Counted from the stretch's first letter, positions 1-8,770 are shown. The stretch: 42,239 nucleotides of DNA from Tyzzerella sp963558545 (GCF_963558545.1 NZ_CAUWHO010000015.1:1-42239); one strand, 5' to 3'. Notes: generated by a model from the letters alone, not told the origin. A program made the numbers and translations.

Positions 1-60
1 GTAAAAAGAATGATATTTTATAATAATTAAAATTCTATTTATAATCTTGAAGGAGGATAT

Positions 61-888
61 ATGAAAAATAAATTATACTGGTTGTTATTAGTTCCAGGGA
101 TTATACTATTGGTGTTTTTTCTCGTTATACCAATTTTAAATACTTTATTTCCTACGGTATATGATAATGGATTTACCCTGTCTAAATATATAGAATTTTT
201 TAGAGATGAGTATTATCTTAGTATTTTAATTAGAACATTAAAAATTTCTATAATTAGTACGATAGTATGTGTCTTACTGGGTACACCTACAGCATACTAT
301 ATATCAAGATGCGACAAGAAATGGCGTAGTTTACTTATTGCTATATCTATTTTTCCGTTATTAACTAACTCAGTTGTAAGAAGTTTTGCTTGGATTAATA
401 TTTTAGGTAAAAAAGGTGTTATTAATACAATGTTAATGAAAATTGGGTTAATAGAAGAACCACTTACATTGTTATATACAGAGTTTTCTATTATTATAGG
501 AACAATATATTTATTTTTACCTTTAATGATAATAACAGTAGTTGGAGTTATGGAAAACATAGATAATGATATGATGGAAGCAGCAGAAAGTCTTGGTGCT
601 AATCGTATAACAGCATTTTTTAAGGTTGTATTACCTATGAGTTTACCAGGAATTATTGTAGGCAGTGTTTTAGTATTTACAGGAGCCTTAACAGCATATA
701 CAACACCGCAACTACTAGGAGGTAATAAAAACTTAGTTTTGGCTACGTTTATACAACAACAAGCTATGTCTGTTGGAGATTGGACAGGAGCAAGTGTTAT
801 AGCTACTATAATGATTATTATAACTGTTTTAGTTATTAAAATATTAAATATGATATCATCAAAATTAGATAAGAGAGGTGAAGATTAA
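61..888 (+). CDS. ABC transporter permease, PotB/spermidine-putrescine type
   Basis: Inner-membrane permease of a spermidine/putrescine-like importer, 275 aa, the usual size for PotB. The protein has about six hydrophobic segments, starting with residues 8-28. The cytoplasmic EAA loop that docks on the ATPase begins at E173-A174-A175 and continues through G179 to the VVLPMSLPG stretch. The start is supported by an AGGAGG site just upstream. A TATAAT at 19-24 could be its -10 box, with the -35 outside the window. The stop overlaps the start of the next permease by one base, so the two are translationally coupled. Family assignment is secure. Polyamine as substrate is doubtful because of the binding protein and the purine deaminases in the same operon. 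Confidence 0.9.
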   Translation: MKNKLYWLLLVPGIILLVFFLVIPILNTLFPTVYDNGFTLSKYIEFFRDEYYLSILIRTLKISIISTIVCVLLGTPTAYYISRCDKKWRSLLIAISIFPLLTNSVVRSFAWINILGKKGVINTMLMKIGLIEEPLTLLYTEFSIIIGTIYLFLPLMIITVVGVMENIDNDMMEAAESLGANRITAFFKVVLPMSLPGIIVGSVLVFTGALTAYTTPQLLGGNKNLVLATFIQQQAMSVGDWTGASVIATIMIIITVLVIKILNMISSKLDKRGED

Positions 889-1670
889 TGCGTAAAAATA
901 AACTACTTACTATTTTTTCTATGCTTGTATTTTTATTTTTGTTTATACCATTAATAATTATAGTAGTAACAGCTTTTGGGGAAGAAACTACTATAACATT
1001 TCCTATAAAATCTTTTTCATTAAAATGGTTTTCTAGTGTGCTTGAATCACAATCTTTTATGTCTTCTTTTTTAATTAGTATAGTAATAGCTTTATTTGCA
1101 ACTTTATTAGCATTATTAGTAGGAATACCAGCATCTTACGCTATTTCTAGGTATTCTTTTAAAGGGAAAAATTTTCTAAAAGGTTTTTTCTTATCGCCAA
1201 CTATTATTCCAGGTATTGTTGTAGGGTTTTCGCTTTTTCAATTTATGGTAATTAAACTTAGGATACCTGTTTTTTATGGTTTATTGTTAGGGCATTTTTT
1301 AACTGTTTTACCATATATTATACGAGTTGTTGGTTCTAGTTTAGAACAGTTTGATTTTTCTATAGAAGAGGCTTCTTGGAGCTTAGGGTGTAATAAATTT
1401 AAAAGTTTTTTTAAAGTTGTATTGCCTAACATTACATCTGGTATATCTTCAGCATTTTTGTTAGCTTTTATAAATTCTTTTAATAATATACCAATATCTA
1501 TGTTTTTAAGCGGACCAGGGGTTACAACATTCCCTATATCATTAATGAATTATATTGAATATAATTATACCCCAACTGTATCTGCAGCATCTGTTTTACT
1601 TATGTTAGTTACTATAATTATAATGTTTATTGTAGAAAAAACATTGGGTATATCGGCATTATCTAAATAG
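888..1670 (+). CDS. ABC transporter permease, PotC/spermidine-putrescine type
   Basis: Second membrane subunit of the same importer, 260 aa. It has an N-terminal hydrophobic anchor (about residues 8-28) and five further membrane segments. The EAA coupling motif runs from E160-E161-A162 through G167 to the VVLPNITSGI stretch. It would form a heterodimer with the preceding PotB-like protein. Its ATG overlaps the TAA of the upstream gene, and the ATPase gene follows after 13 bases behind an AGGAGG site, so all are one transcript. Family known; substrate inferred only from the operon. Confidence 0.9.
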   Translation: MRKNKLLTIFSMLVFLFLFIPLIIIVVTAFGEETTITFPIKSFSLKWFSSVLESQSFMSSFLISIVIALFATLLALLVGIPASYAISRYSFKGKNFLKGFFLSPTIIPGIVVGFSLFQFMVIKLRIPVFYGLLLGHFLTVLPYIIRVVGSSLEQFDFSIEEASWSLGCNKFKSFFKVVLPNITSGISSAFLLAFINSFNNIPISMFLSGPGVTTFPISLMNYIEYNYTPTVSAASVLLMLVTIIIMFIVEKTLGISALSK

Positions 1671-1683
1671 GAGGAAAGAAAAT

Positions 1684-2718
1684 ATGTCATTTATGAAGCT
1701 AGACAAAATAAATGTTAGCTATGATGGTAAAAAAAATATACTAGAAGGCCTTAGCCTTGATATAGAAAAAGGTGAGCTAGTATCTTTACTTGGGCCTAGT
1801 GGTTGTGGTAAAACTACAACGCTTAGAGTTGTTGCAGGTTTTGTAGAGGCAACAGGAGGAAAATTTATATTAGATGAGGAAGATTTAACAAAAACTCCTG
1901 TTCATAAAAGAAATTTTGGGTTAGTTTTTCAAAGTTATGCACTTTTTCCACATCTTAGTGTATATGATAATGTTGCTTTTGGGCTTAAATTAAGAAAAGT
2001 AAATAAATCAAAAATTGATGCAAAAGTTAAAGAAATATTAGAAGTTTGTGGTTTATCGGAGCTTGCAAACCGTTTTCCAAAACAAATGTCTGGTGGACAA
2101 AGACAAAGGGTTGCTTTAGCTAGAGCTTTAGTTATACAACCTAAATTATTATTATTAGACGAGCCTCTTAGCAATTTAGATGCTAAGCTTCGTATAAATA
2201 TGCGTGTAGAAATAAAACGCTTACAAAAAAAATTAGGCATAACAACTTTATTTGTTACACACGACCAAGAGGAGTGTTTTTCTATATCAGACAAAGTTGC
2301 AGTTATGAATAATGGTGTAATTGAGCAATATGATACACCTGAAAATATATATAACCGTCCTAAAACAGAGTTTGTTGCACGTTTTATTGGTTTTGAAAAC
2401 TTTATAAAGCTAGAAAGAACAGAGGGCAACAGCTATAAGTCAGAAAATGGACAAGTGTTTACTGTTGAAAGTGATAATCATTTACAAAGCTGTCTAGGGA
2501 CTATTAAACCAGATGATATAATAATATCAAATGATGAAAACCTTCAAAATACTATAAAAGGAATTGTACAGGTTAGAACATTTTTAGGTAAATCTTATCA
2601 ATATGAAATAGAAACACCTTTAGGAAAGTTTGTTGTAAATGAACAAGCAGATAAAATGTATGAAACAGGTGATACTTTAACAATAGTATTGCCTTCAAAT
2701 AAAATAATTTTAGTATAA
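1684..2718 (+). CDS. ABC transporter ATP-binding protein, PotA type
   Basis: ATPase subunit that powers the importer, 344 aa. Visible motifs are Walker A G37-PSGCGKTT-45, the Q-loop in VFQSYALFPH, the signature MSGGQRQRV from residue 135, Walker B ending at D159-E160-P161, and the switch histidine H193 in THDQEE. Residues from about 240 on form the TOBE-type regulatory domain typical of PotA, FbpC and MalK. Length is close to the family norm of 350-380. It sits between the two permeases and the binding protein, completing a standard four-part importer. Specificity cannot be read from the ATPase. Confidence 0.93.
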   Translation: MSFMKLDKINVSYDGKKNILEGLSLDIEKGELVSLLGPSGCGKTTTLRVVAGFVEATGGKFILDEEDLTKTPVHKRNFGLVFQSYALFPHLSVYDNVAFGLKLRKVNKSKIDAKVKEILEVCGLSELANRFPKQMSGGQRQRVALARALVIQPKLLLLDEPLSNLDAKLRINMRVEIKRLQKKLGITTLFVTHDQEECFSISDKVAVMNNGVIEQYDTPENIYNRPKTEFVARFIGFENFIKLERTEGNSYKSENGQVFTVESDNHLQSCLGTIKPDDIIISNDENLQNTIKGIVQVRTFLGKSYQYEIETPLGKFVVNEQADKMYETGDTLTIVLPSNKIILV

Positions 2719-2737
2719 TTAAAAGGAGATAACAATA

Positions 2738-3799
2738 ATGAAAAAAACTTTAGCAATATGTTTTGCAACATTAATTACTACAATATCTTTAGCAGGCTGT
2801 GGCTCAAAAGCAGAGGATAATAAAACATCAGAAGAAAAACGTAAATTAGTAATTTCTACTTGGGGATTAAGCGAAGACGTATTAAAAGAAGATGTTTATA
2901 AACCTTTTGAAGAAAAATTTAATTGTGAAATAGTTTTAGAAGTAGGGACTACACCAGAGCGTTATACAAAATTGGCAACAGACCCTAATTCTAAAGTAGA
3001 TGTAATAGATTTATCTCAAGCAAAAGCAGCAGAAGGTTATGAGGCAGATATTTTTGAAAAAATAGATTACTCTAAAATACCAAACTCTAAAGACCTTATA
3101 CCAGCAGCAACAGAGCTTACAAAGTTTGGATATGGTCCTGCTTATACTATAAATAGCATTGGTATTATGTATGATAAAGAAGCTTTAGGTTTTGAAATTA
3201 CAGAATTTGCAGATTTATGGAAACCAGAACTTGTAGGTAAAATATCTATACCAGATATTACTTCTACTTTTGGACCTGCTATGATGTATGTTGCAAATGA
3301 CTATAAAGGTGGAGATATAGCATCAGATGAAGGGGAAAAGGCTTTTGAAGCTTTAGAAGAATTAAAACCTAATATTGTTAAAACTTATTCTAAATCTTCA
3401 GATTTAGCTAATATGTTTGCATCTGGCGAAATACAAGTAGCAGTAGTAGGAGATTTTGCTATACCTACAATACAATCTGCTGCTCCTCAAGTAACATATG
3501 TAAGCCCAGTTTCTGGTACATATGCAAACTTTAACACAATGGATATTAATAAAAATTCTAAAAATAAAGATTTAGCTTATGAATTTATTAACTGGAGACT
3601 TAGCAACGAATTACAAACAAAAACAGCTTCATCTTTAAACGAAGCTCCTACTAATAGTACAGTACAATTAACAGATGATGTTGCTTTAAATAAAACTTAT
3701 GGTGAAGTTGCTAATAATGCAAAAATTATAGATTATAATGTAGTTAACCCACTTTTAACAAAATGGGTTGATAAATGGAACCGTATTTTAAATAGTTAA
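2738..3799 (+). CDS. PotD-like substrate-binding lipoprotein of the ABC importer
   Basis: Extracytoplasmic solute-binding lipoprotein, 353 aa, anchored through C21 after the lipobox L-A-G-C. The fold is the PotD/Fbp type: the mature chain opens with KLVISTWG, equivalent to the STWGGY start of PotD. In E. coli PotD a C-terminal-lobe segment carries a Trp and an Asp (W255, D257) that hold the polyamine. The matching stretch here reads PVSGTYANFNTMDI, with Asn at both positions. This is a by-eye alignment, but it argues against spermidine or putrescine. With adenine deaminase next in the operon, a purine base or nucleoside-like ligand is a reasonable inference. Short intergenic gaps put it in the same operon. 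Confidence 0.85.
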   Translation: MKKTLAICFATLITTISLAGCGSKAEDNKTSEEKRKLVISTWGLSEDVLKEDVYKPFEEKFNCEIVLEVGTTPERYTKLATDPNSKVDVIDLSQAKAAEGYEADIFEKIDYSKIPNSKDLIPAATELTKFGYGPAYTINSIGIMYDKEALGFEITEFADLWKPELVGKISIPDITSTFGPAMMYVANDYKGGDIASDEGEKAFEALEELKPNIVKTYSKSSDLANMFASGEIQVAVVGDFAIPTIQSAAPQVTYVSPVSGTYANFNTMDINKNSKNKDLAYEFINWRLSNELQTKTASSLNEAPTNSTVQLTDDVALNKTYGEVANNAKIIDYNVVNPLLTKWVDKWNRILNS

Positions 3800-3842
3800 T
3801 TATATTTAAATATAAATTTTAATAATTTAAAGGGAAATTAAT

Positions 3843-5528
3843 ATGGAATATGTAGATTTAATAATAAAAAATGGTAATGTATATAACACATTTTTGCAAC
3901 AATTTGAAAATAAAGATATTGCTATTTTAAATGGTAAATTTTATTACATATCTAATAATATGACAGAAATAAAAGCTAATAGTGTTATAGATTATAAAGG
4001 CAAATACATTATTCCCGGATTTATTGATATTCATATGCATATTGAAAGTTCTATGACTGTTCCTAGTCAGTTTTCTAAAATGGTTTTACCTTATGGGGTC
4101 ACTACAGTTGTAGCTGACCCTCATGAGATAGCCAATGTATTAGGGATAGACGGAATAAATTATTTTTTATCTAGTGATACAACACTAGATATTTTTTATG
4201 GAATTCCATCAAGTGTACCATCTACTAATAGTTACTTAGAAACAACAGGTGGTAAAATTTTAGAAGAAGACGTTTTAGAATTACTAAAAAATCCTAAAAT
4301 AATATGTTTAGGAGAAGTAATGAATTTTAAAGAGTTAATATCTAAAGATGATACTTTAATAAAAAATATTATAAAAATATGTAAAGAAAATAAATCGTAT
4401 TTGCCAATAGAAGGGCATTGTCCTAAAATATCAGGGTTAGACTTATCCAAGTTTATATATGCAGGTGTTGATTCGGACCACACACAACAAACAGCTGAAT
4501 CTATATACGAAAAAATAACAAATGGAATGTTTTTAGAAATACAAAGAAAATCTATTAATAAAGATACTATAAAAACATTAGTAGAGAATAATTTTTATGA
4601 ATATTTTGCTTTTGTAACAGATGACGTTATGGTAGACCAGTTAAAGGAAGGGCATCTTAATAAAATTGTAAAAATGGCAGTAGATTTAGGTATGCCTATA
4701 AACAAAGCTATATATTGTGCAACGTATACACCGGCTAGAAGAATGAACCTTACTGACAGAGGCTGTATATCTGTTGGGAAAATAGCAGATTTTATAGTTT
4801 TAGATAATATAGAAAATTTAAAAATTAAAGATGTATATAAAAATGGTAATTTGTATTTAGGAGAAGATAGTAAAAAAGAAAATTTTCCACAATATTTTTA
4901 TAATACTGTAAAATGTGATAAAGCAGTATTAGAGGATTTTGAATTAAAAACTAATAAAAAGGATAGTGTATTATGTAATGTTATCCAAATTAATAAAGAT
5001 AGTACATTTACTAAAAAAATAACAAAAAAATTGCCTGTTGTAAATGGCAAAATAAATTGGGAAGATAGTGGACTTTCTTTACTTGTAGTGTACGAAAGAT
5101 ACAATAAAACAGGTAATAAAGCATATGCTTTAGTTGAAGGAGCAATTAATAAAAAAGGCGCAATAGCTACAACTTTGGCACATGACCATCATAATCTTAT
5201 GGTAATTGGGATAAGTAAAAAGGATATGTTAATTGCTCAAAATAGTATAGTTGATATGCAAGGTGGCTATGTTGTTTGTGAAGATGAACAAATAAAAGCA
5301 AAAGCTATTTTAAATGTTGGAGGCATAGTAAATGATGGAGATATTAATGAACTGGCTAAAGATATAAAAAATGTTAGAAAAGCTATGAAAAATTTAGGAT
5401 ATGAGCATATTAATGAAATAATGTCTTTTTCTACATTATCTTTACCTGTTTCTCCAGAAATAAAAATAACTGATAAAGGTATGTTATATACAAAAACTCA
5501 AAAATTTATTAATATAGAAGGTGAATAA
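3843..5528 (+). CDS. ade: Adenine deaminase
   Basis: Converts adenine to hypoxanthine and ammonia in purine salvage and catabolism. The protein is 561 aa, typical of the bacterial Ade family (about 560-600). It belongs to the metal-dependent amidohydrolase superfamily: H64-M-H66 in the IDIHMHIESSM motif, then the Ade-typical DPHEIANVLG, EGHCPKISG and FVTDD segments, and a C-terminal domain with the AHDHHNLMVIG motif. The start has an AAAGGG site. The stop is immediately followed by the ATG of the next hydrolase, so the two are coupled. Recognition is strong. Its place downstream of an ABC importer suggests that the imported compound, or a product of it, is adenine. Confidence 0.95.
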   Translation: MEYVDLIIKNGNVYNTFLQQFENKDIAILNGKFYYISNNMTEIKANSVIDYKGKYIIPGFIDIHMHIESSMTVPSQFSKMVLPYGVTTVVADPHEIANVLGIDGINYFLSSDTTLDIFYGIPSSVPSTNSYLETTGGKILEEDVLELLKNPKIICLGEVMNFKELISKDDTLIKNIIKICKENKSYLPIEGHCPKISGLDLSKFIYAGVDSDHTQQTAESIYEKITNGMFLEIQRKSINKDTIKTLVENNFYEYFAFVTDDVMVDQLKEGHLNKIVKMAVDLGMPINKAIYCATYTPARRMNLTDRGCISVGKIADFIVLDNIENLKIKDVYKNGNLYLGEDSKKENFPQYFYNTVKCDKAVLEDFELKTNKKDSVLCNVIQINKDSTFTKKITKKLPVVNGKINWEDSGLSLLVVYERYNKTGNKAYALVEGAINKKGAIATTLAHDHHNLMVIGISKKDMLIAQNSIVDMQGGYVVCEDEQIKAKAILNVGGIVNDGDINELAKDIKNVRKAMKNLGYEHINEIMSFSTLSLPVSPEIKITDKGMLYTKTQKFINIEGE

Positions 5529-6857
5529 ATGAAAACTATTATAAAAAATGTTAAAATTATTACTATGGATAATAATATGACAGAATATGAAAATAGTTTT
5601 GTTTCTATAGAAGGTGAAAATATATCTTTTATAGGGCATATGAAAGATTTTAAAGAAGAGAGTAATTGTAATATAGTAGATGGTAATAATGGTATATTAA
5701 TGCCTGGTATGATTAATACTCATACACATTTAAGTATGATACCTTTTAGAAGCCTTGGAGATGATTGTAAAGATAGGCTAAGAAGATATTTATTTCCTTT
5801 AGAAAATGAATGTATGAACGAAAAATTAGCTTATTTTAGTGCTAAATATGCCATATGTGAAATGCTTTTAAGTGGTGTTACTACTATTATGGATATGTAT
5901 TATTTTGAAGATGAAGTTGCAAAAGCTAGTGAAGAAATGGGTATAAGAGCATTTTTAGGAGAAACTATTGTAAATTTTCCATCTTGTGATAGTAAAGAGG
6001 CTTTTGGTGGGTTAGATTATGCCATAAAATTTATAGAAAAATGGAAAAACCATAATTTAATAACTCCTTTTATAGCACCTCACGCACCAAATACAAATAA
6101 TACTAAATCTTTAATAGAAGCTAACCAAATATCTAAAAAATATAATGTACCTATAAGTATGCACTTGTCCGAAATGGATTATGAAATTAAATATTTTAAG
6201 GAAAAATATAACAAAACACCAATTGAATACTTAGAAAGTATAGGGTTATTAAGTGATAGATTAGTAGCAGCACATTGTATTTATTTAACAGATAATGATA
6301 TAAAACTTTTAGAAAAATATAATGTAAAGGTGGCACATTGTATTGGTTCTAACACAAAATCTGCCAAAGGTGTTGCACCTGTTAATAAAATGTTAAATAA
6401 TAATATATCTGTTGGTCTTGGTACAGACGGAGCATCTAGTGGAAATACATTAGATATTATTACTCAATTTAAGTTATTTGCAAATTTTCATAAATTAGAA
6501 AATAAAGACCGTAGTATATTTCCAGCTAAAGAAATTGTAAAACTAGGAACTATTTTAGGTGCAAAAGTATTAAATAAAGATAAAGAAATAGGTTCAATAG
6601 AAGTAGGTAAAAAGGCAGATTTAGTTATTATAGAAACAGAATCTGTTAATATGTTTCCTGTTTTTGACCCTTATTCCGCTATTGTATACAGTGCTAATGC
6701 TAGCAATGTTAATACAGTTTTTGTAAATGGAAAATGTCTTGTAAAAAATAAAAAACTTGTAAATAATAATTTAGAGGCCATTAAAAATGACTTAAAAAGT
6801 AATATGAGGCAGTTTGAAGAAAAAGCTAAAAAACAGCTAGAAAAGGCTATCCTATAG
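5529..6857 (+). CDS. Amidohydrolase, MTA/SAH deaminase-like (TrzA/AtzA/SsnA group)
   Basis: A 442-aa metal-dependent hydrolase related to 5-methylthioadenosine/S-adenosylhomocysteine deaminase (MtaD), guanine deaminase and SsnA. Metal-binding motifs are H65-T-H67 in the NTHTHLS segment, the HLSE and AHC histidine motifs in the middle, and the GTDGAS aspartate. These proteins deaminate the ring of adenine- or guanine-like compounds. It starts directly after the ade stop codon, so it is the last gene of the operon. The exact substrate within the family cannot be set from motifs. An adenosine-derived or oxidised purine is likely from context. I see no clear terminator behind it before the rplS promoter. 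Confidence 0.8.
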   Translation: MKTIIKNVKIITMDNNMTEYENSFVSIEGENISFIGHMKDFKEESNCNIVDGNNGILMPGMINTHTHLSMIPFRSLGDDCKDRLRRYLFPLENECMNEKLAYFSAKYAICEMLLSGVTTIMDMYYFEDEVAKASEEMGIRAFLGETIVNFPSCDSKEAFGGLDYAIKFIEKWKNHNLITPFIAPHAPNTNNTKSLIEANQISKKYNVPISMHLSEMDYEIKYFKEKYNKTPIEYLESIGLLSDRLVAAHCIYLTDNDIKLLEKYNVKVAHCIGSNTKSAKGVAPVNKMLNNNISVGLGTDGASSGNTLDIITQFKLFANFHKLENKDRSIFPAKEIVKLGTILGAKVLNKDKEIGSIEVGKKADLVIIETESVNMFPVFDPYSAIVYSANASNVNTVFVNGKCLVKNKKLVNNNLEAIKNDLKSNMRQFEEKAKKQLEKAIL

Positions 6858-6905
6858 TGTAATTTATAAAATTAAATTTTACTAATCAATATGATAAAAA
6901 AATAC

Positions 6906-6934
6906 TTGAAATTATATAATATGTATGTTATAAT
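6906..6934 (+). promoter_or_regulatory. Sigma-A promoter of rplS
   Basis: TTGAAA at 6906-6911 and TATAAT at 6929-6934 with a 17-base spacer, an almost ideal housekeeping promoter about 75 bases upstream of rplS. The leader also holds a 7-bp inverted repeat, AATGTTC at 6954-6960 and GAACATT at 6982-6988, just before the AAAGGGG ribosome-binding site. It could be a leader structure, but this is not shown. Confidence 0.7.
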
Positions 6935-7009
6935 TTACAAGATATGTAATACGAATGTTCCGCTGTTATAATAGATAATAAGAACATTTAATTTGAAAGG
7001 GGATTACTT

Positions 7010-7369
7010 ATGAATAATATTATTAGAGAAATTGAAAATGAACAACTTAAAAAGGATATTGCAGATTTTAACGTAGGTGATACTGTTAAAGTTTACGCTA
7101 AAGTTGTTGAGGGTACAAGAGAAAGAACACAAATGTTTGAGGGAACTGTTCTTAAAAGACAAAACGGTGGTGCTCGTGAAACATTTACTGTAAGAAGAAT
7201 TTCTTATGGTGTTGGTGTAGAAAGAACTTGGCCTTTACATTCTCCAAGAATTGAAAAAATAGAAGTTGTTAGATACGGTATTGTTAGACGTGCTAAACTT
7301 AATTATCTTCGTGATAGAGTTGGTAAAGCAGCTAAAGTTAAAGAAGATATCAATAGAAGAAGCAAATAA
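7010..7369 (+). CDS. rplS: 50S ribosomal protein L19
   Basis: Large-subunit ribosomal protein at the 30S-50S interface, 119 aa, a normal length (about 115-120). It is recognised by the N-terminal NVGDTVKVYAKVVEG, the RTQMFEGTVLKRQNGG stretch and the C-terminal RRAKLNYLRDR segment. It has its own strong promoter and an AAAGGGG site. In many Bacillota rplS follows rimM and trmD; here an amidohydrolase precedes it, so it heads its own transcript. The ribosome-assembly GTPase follows, a common Bacillota pairing. Confidence 0.97.
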   Translation: MNNIIREIENEQLKKDIADFNVGDTVKVYAKVVEGTRERTQMFEGTVLKRQNGGARETFTVRRISYGVGVERTWPLHSPRIEKIEVVRYGIVRRAKLNYLRDRVGKAAKVKEDINRRSK

Positions 7370-7382
7370 TTATATTTTTAAT

Positions 7383-7430
7383 AATTATAGAAAAAGAATA
7401 ATAGATTTCTATTATTCTTTTTCTATAATT
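7383..7430 (+). terminator. Perfect 22-bp hairpin between rplS and ylqF
   Basis: Two exactly complementary 22-base arms (7383-7404 and 7409-7430) around a 4-base ATTT loop. The 3' arm is itself T-rich, but no T-run follows. It may act as a terminator, a partial attenuator or an mRNA 3'-end stabiliser for rplS. ylqF, 38 bases further on, could be reached by read-through. Confidence 0.7.
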
Positions 7431-7468
7431 AAAGCTATATAAAATAAATTTAGAACCGGTGGGATAAA

Positions 7469-8344
7469 ATGAATATACAATGGTATCCAGGACATATGAC
7501 AAAAACAAGACGTATGATGCAAGAAAACATAAGTCTTGTAGATATTGTTATAGAACTTTTAGATGCAAGAATTCCTTATAGTAGCAAAAATCCTGAAATA
7601 GATGAACTTGCTAAAAATAAACATAGGATAGTTATTTTAAACAAAGTAGATTTAGCAGATGATAAAAAAACAAATCTTTGGATAAAATATTTTGAAGAGA
7701 GAAATTGCAAGGTTATATTAGTAAACTCTATAACAGGCAAGGGGCTTAAAGATATAACAGAAGTAGCTAAAGAGCTTATGAAAGAAAAAGTAGAAAGGTT
7801 AAAACAAAGAGGGAGACTTTTTGTTCCAACTAGAGCAATGATAGTTGGAATACCTAATGTTGGTAAATCTACATTGATAAATAAATTTGTAGGTAAATCT
7901 TTAGCAAAAACAGGAGATAAGCCAGGTGTTACAAGAGGTAAACAATGGATAAAAATAAAAAAAGATTTTGAACTTTTAGATACACCAGGTATACTATGGC
8001 CTAAATTTGAAGACCAAAAGGTTGGGTTAAAATTAGCATTTACTGGTGCAGTTAATGATGATATATTAGATACTTATACTCTTGCTTTAAATCTTATAGA
8101 CTATTTAAGACAAATATATCCAAATAGCTTAAAAGAGAGATATAAAATAGATTTTAATGATGAAGATAAGTCAGAAAAAATATTAGAAAATATAGGTATA
8201 GCTAGAAGTTTTAAAACAAAAGGTGGAGAAATTGATTTACAAAGAGCTGCATACATACTAATAGATGAATTTAGAGGATGTAGGCTTGGTAAAATAACTT
8301 TGGAAGAACCATACGATTTTTTAGATAATGATTTAAATGTATAA
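7469..8344 (+). CDS. ylqF: Ribosome biogenesis GTPase YlqF/RbgA
   Basis: Circularly permuted GTPase needed for late 50S assembly in Bacillota, 291 aa (family about 280-300). The G motifs occur in the permuted order that defines the family: G4 N58-K-V-D61 first, then G1 GIPNVGKST at 127-135, a conserved KPGVTRG switch, and G3 D171-T-P-G174. The N-terminal IQWYPGHMTK is the family hallmark. The start has a GGTGGG site. It follows rplS, which fits a ribosome-assembly unit. Some genomes call it rbgA. Confidence 0.96.
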   Translation: MNIQWYPGHMTKTRRMMQENISLVDIVIELLDARIPYSSKNPEIDELAKNKHRIVILNKVDLADDKKTNLWIKYFEERNCKVILVNSITGKGLKDITEVAKELMKEKVERLKQRGRLFVPTRAMIVGIPNVGKSTLINKFVGKSLAKTGDKPGVTRGKQWIKIKKDFELLDTPGILWPKFEDQKVGLKLAFTGAVNDDILDTYTLALNLIDYLRQIYPNSLKERYKIDFNDEDKSEKILENIGIARSFKTKGGEIDLQRAAYILIDEFRGCRLGKITLEEPYDFLDNDLNV

Positions 8345-8520
8345 ATTTTACTGAAATCAACCTGTATAAAAATTAAATATATGACAATAATATCTATTGT
8401 AAGGTAAGTTAATATTTTAAAAAGTAATTTATTAAGGAAAAATATATTACTTTAAATATAAGCTAATCTTATTTTATATATCAACTCATAAAATATATTT
8501 ATTTTTAGGAGGTATTTCTT

Positions 8521-8679
8521 ATGGATAAGAAAAACAGTAAAAATTTAAAATCTAACAAAAATCAAATGAACAACTCTAATTCTAGAGTAGAGTTTGCTGA
8601 TGACATAAGCTCAAACACAAGTAAAAAAGCTAGTAAACACAATACTAACAAGCATAGTGATTGTAATAGTAGCAAATAA
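8521..8679 (+). CDS. Small Lys/Asn/Ser-rich protein, 52 aa, unknown
   Basis: An open frame of 52 codons beginning ATGGATAAG behind a perfect AGGAGG site with 8-base spacing. Composition is extreme: mostly Lys, Asn and Ser, with no hydrophobic stretch, one Cys near the C-terminus and a single acidic patch (VEFADDIS). It is therefore a soluble, probably disordered, basic peptide. Low complexity and small size recall minor small acid-soluble spore proteins, and the EFADDI patch faintly resembles the EFASET protease site of gamma-type SASPs. That is too weak for a call. It precedes the EIIC-like gene, separated by a large hairpin. Confidence 0.65.
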   Translation: MDKKNSKNLKSNKNQMNNSNSRVEFADDISSNTSKKASKHNTNKHSDCNSSK

Positions 8680-8695
8680 TTAAAGAATATCTAAA

Positions 8696-8742
8696 ATAGT
8701 TAAAAGACTGGAAACTAATTTAAGTTTACAGTCTTTAACTAT
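8696..8742 (+). promoter_or_regulatory. Long stem-loop upstream of the EIIC-like gene
   Basis: Outer arms 8696-8710 and 8729-8742 pair over 14 bp with one bulged A, and an inner AAACT/AGTTT adds five more. No T-run follows, so it is not a standard intrinsic terminator on this strand. It could separate expression of the small gene from the membrane gene or stabilise a processed end. Confidence 0.5.
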
Positions 8743-8770
8743 AAAAAATATATTTATGAGGTGATTTATA

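Noticed and set aside
1935..2429. Minus-strand frame of 164 codons opposite the PotA-like ATPase
   Set aside because: Fully inside a clearly real gene with all ABC motifs; shadow frame.
3800..3815. Perfect 16-base palindrome TTATATTTAAATATAA after the binding-protein gene
   Set aside because: Pure A/T low complexity in a very AT-rich spacer inside an operon; expected by chance.
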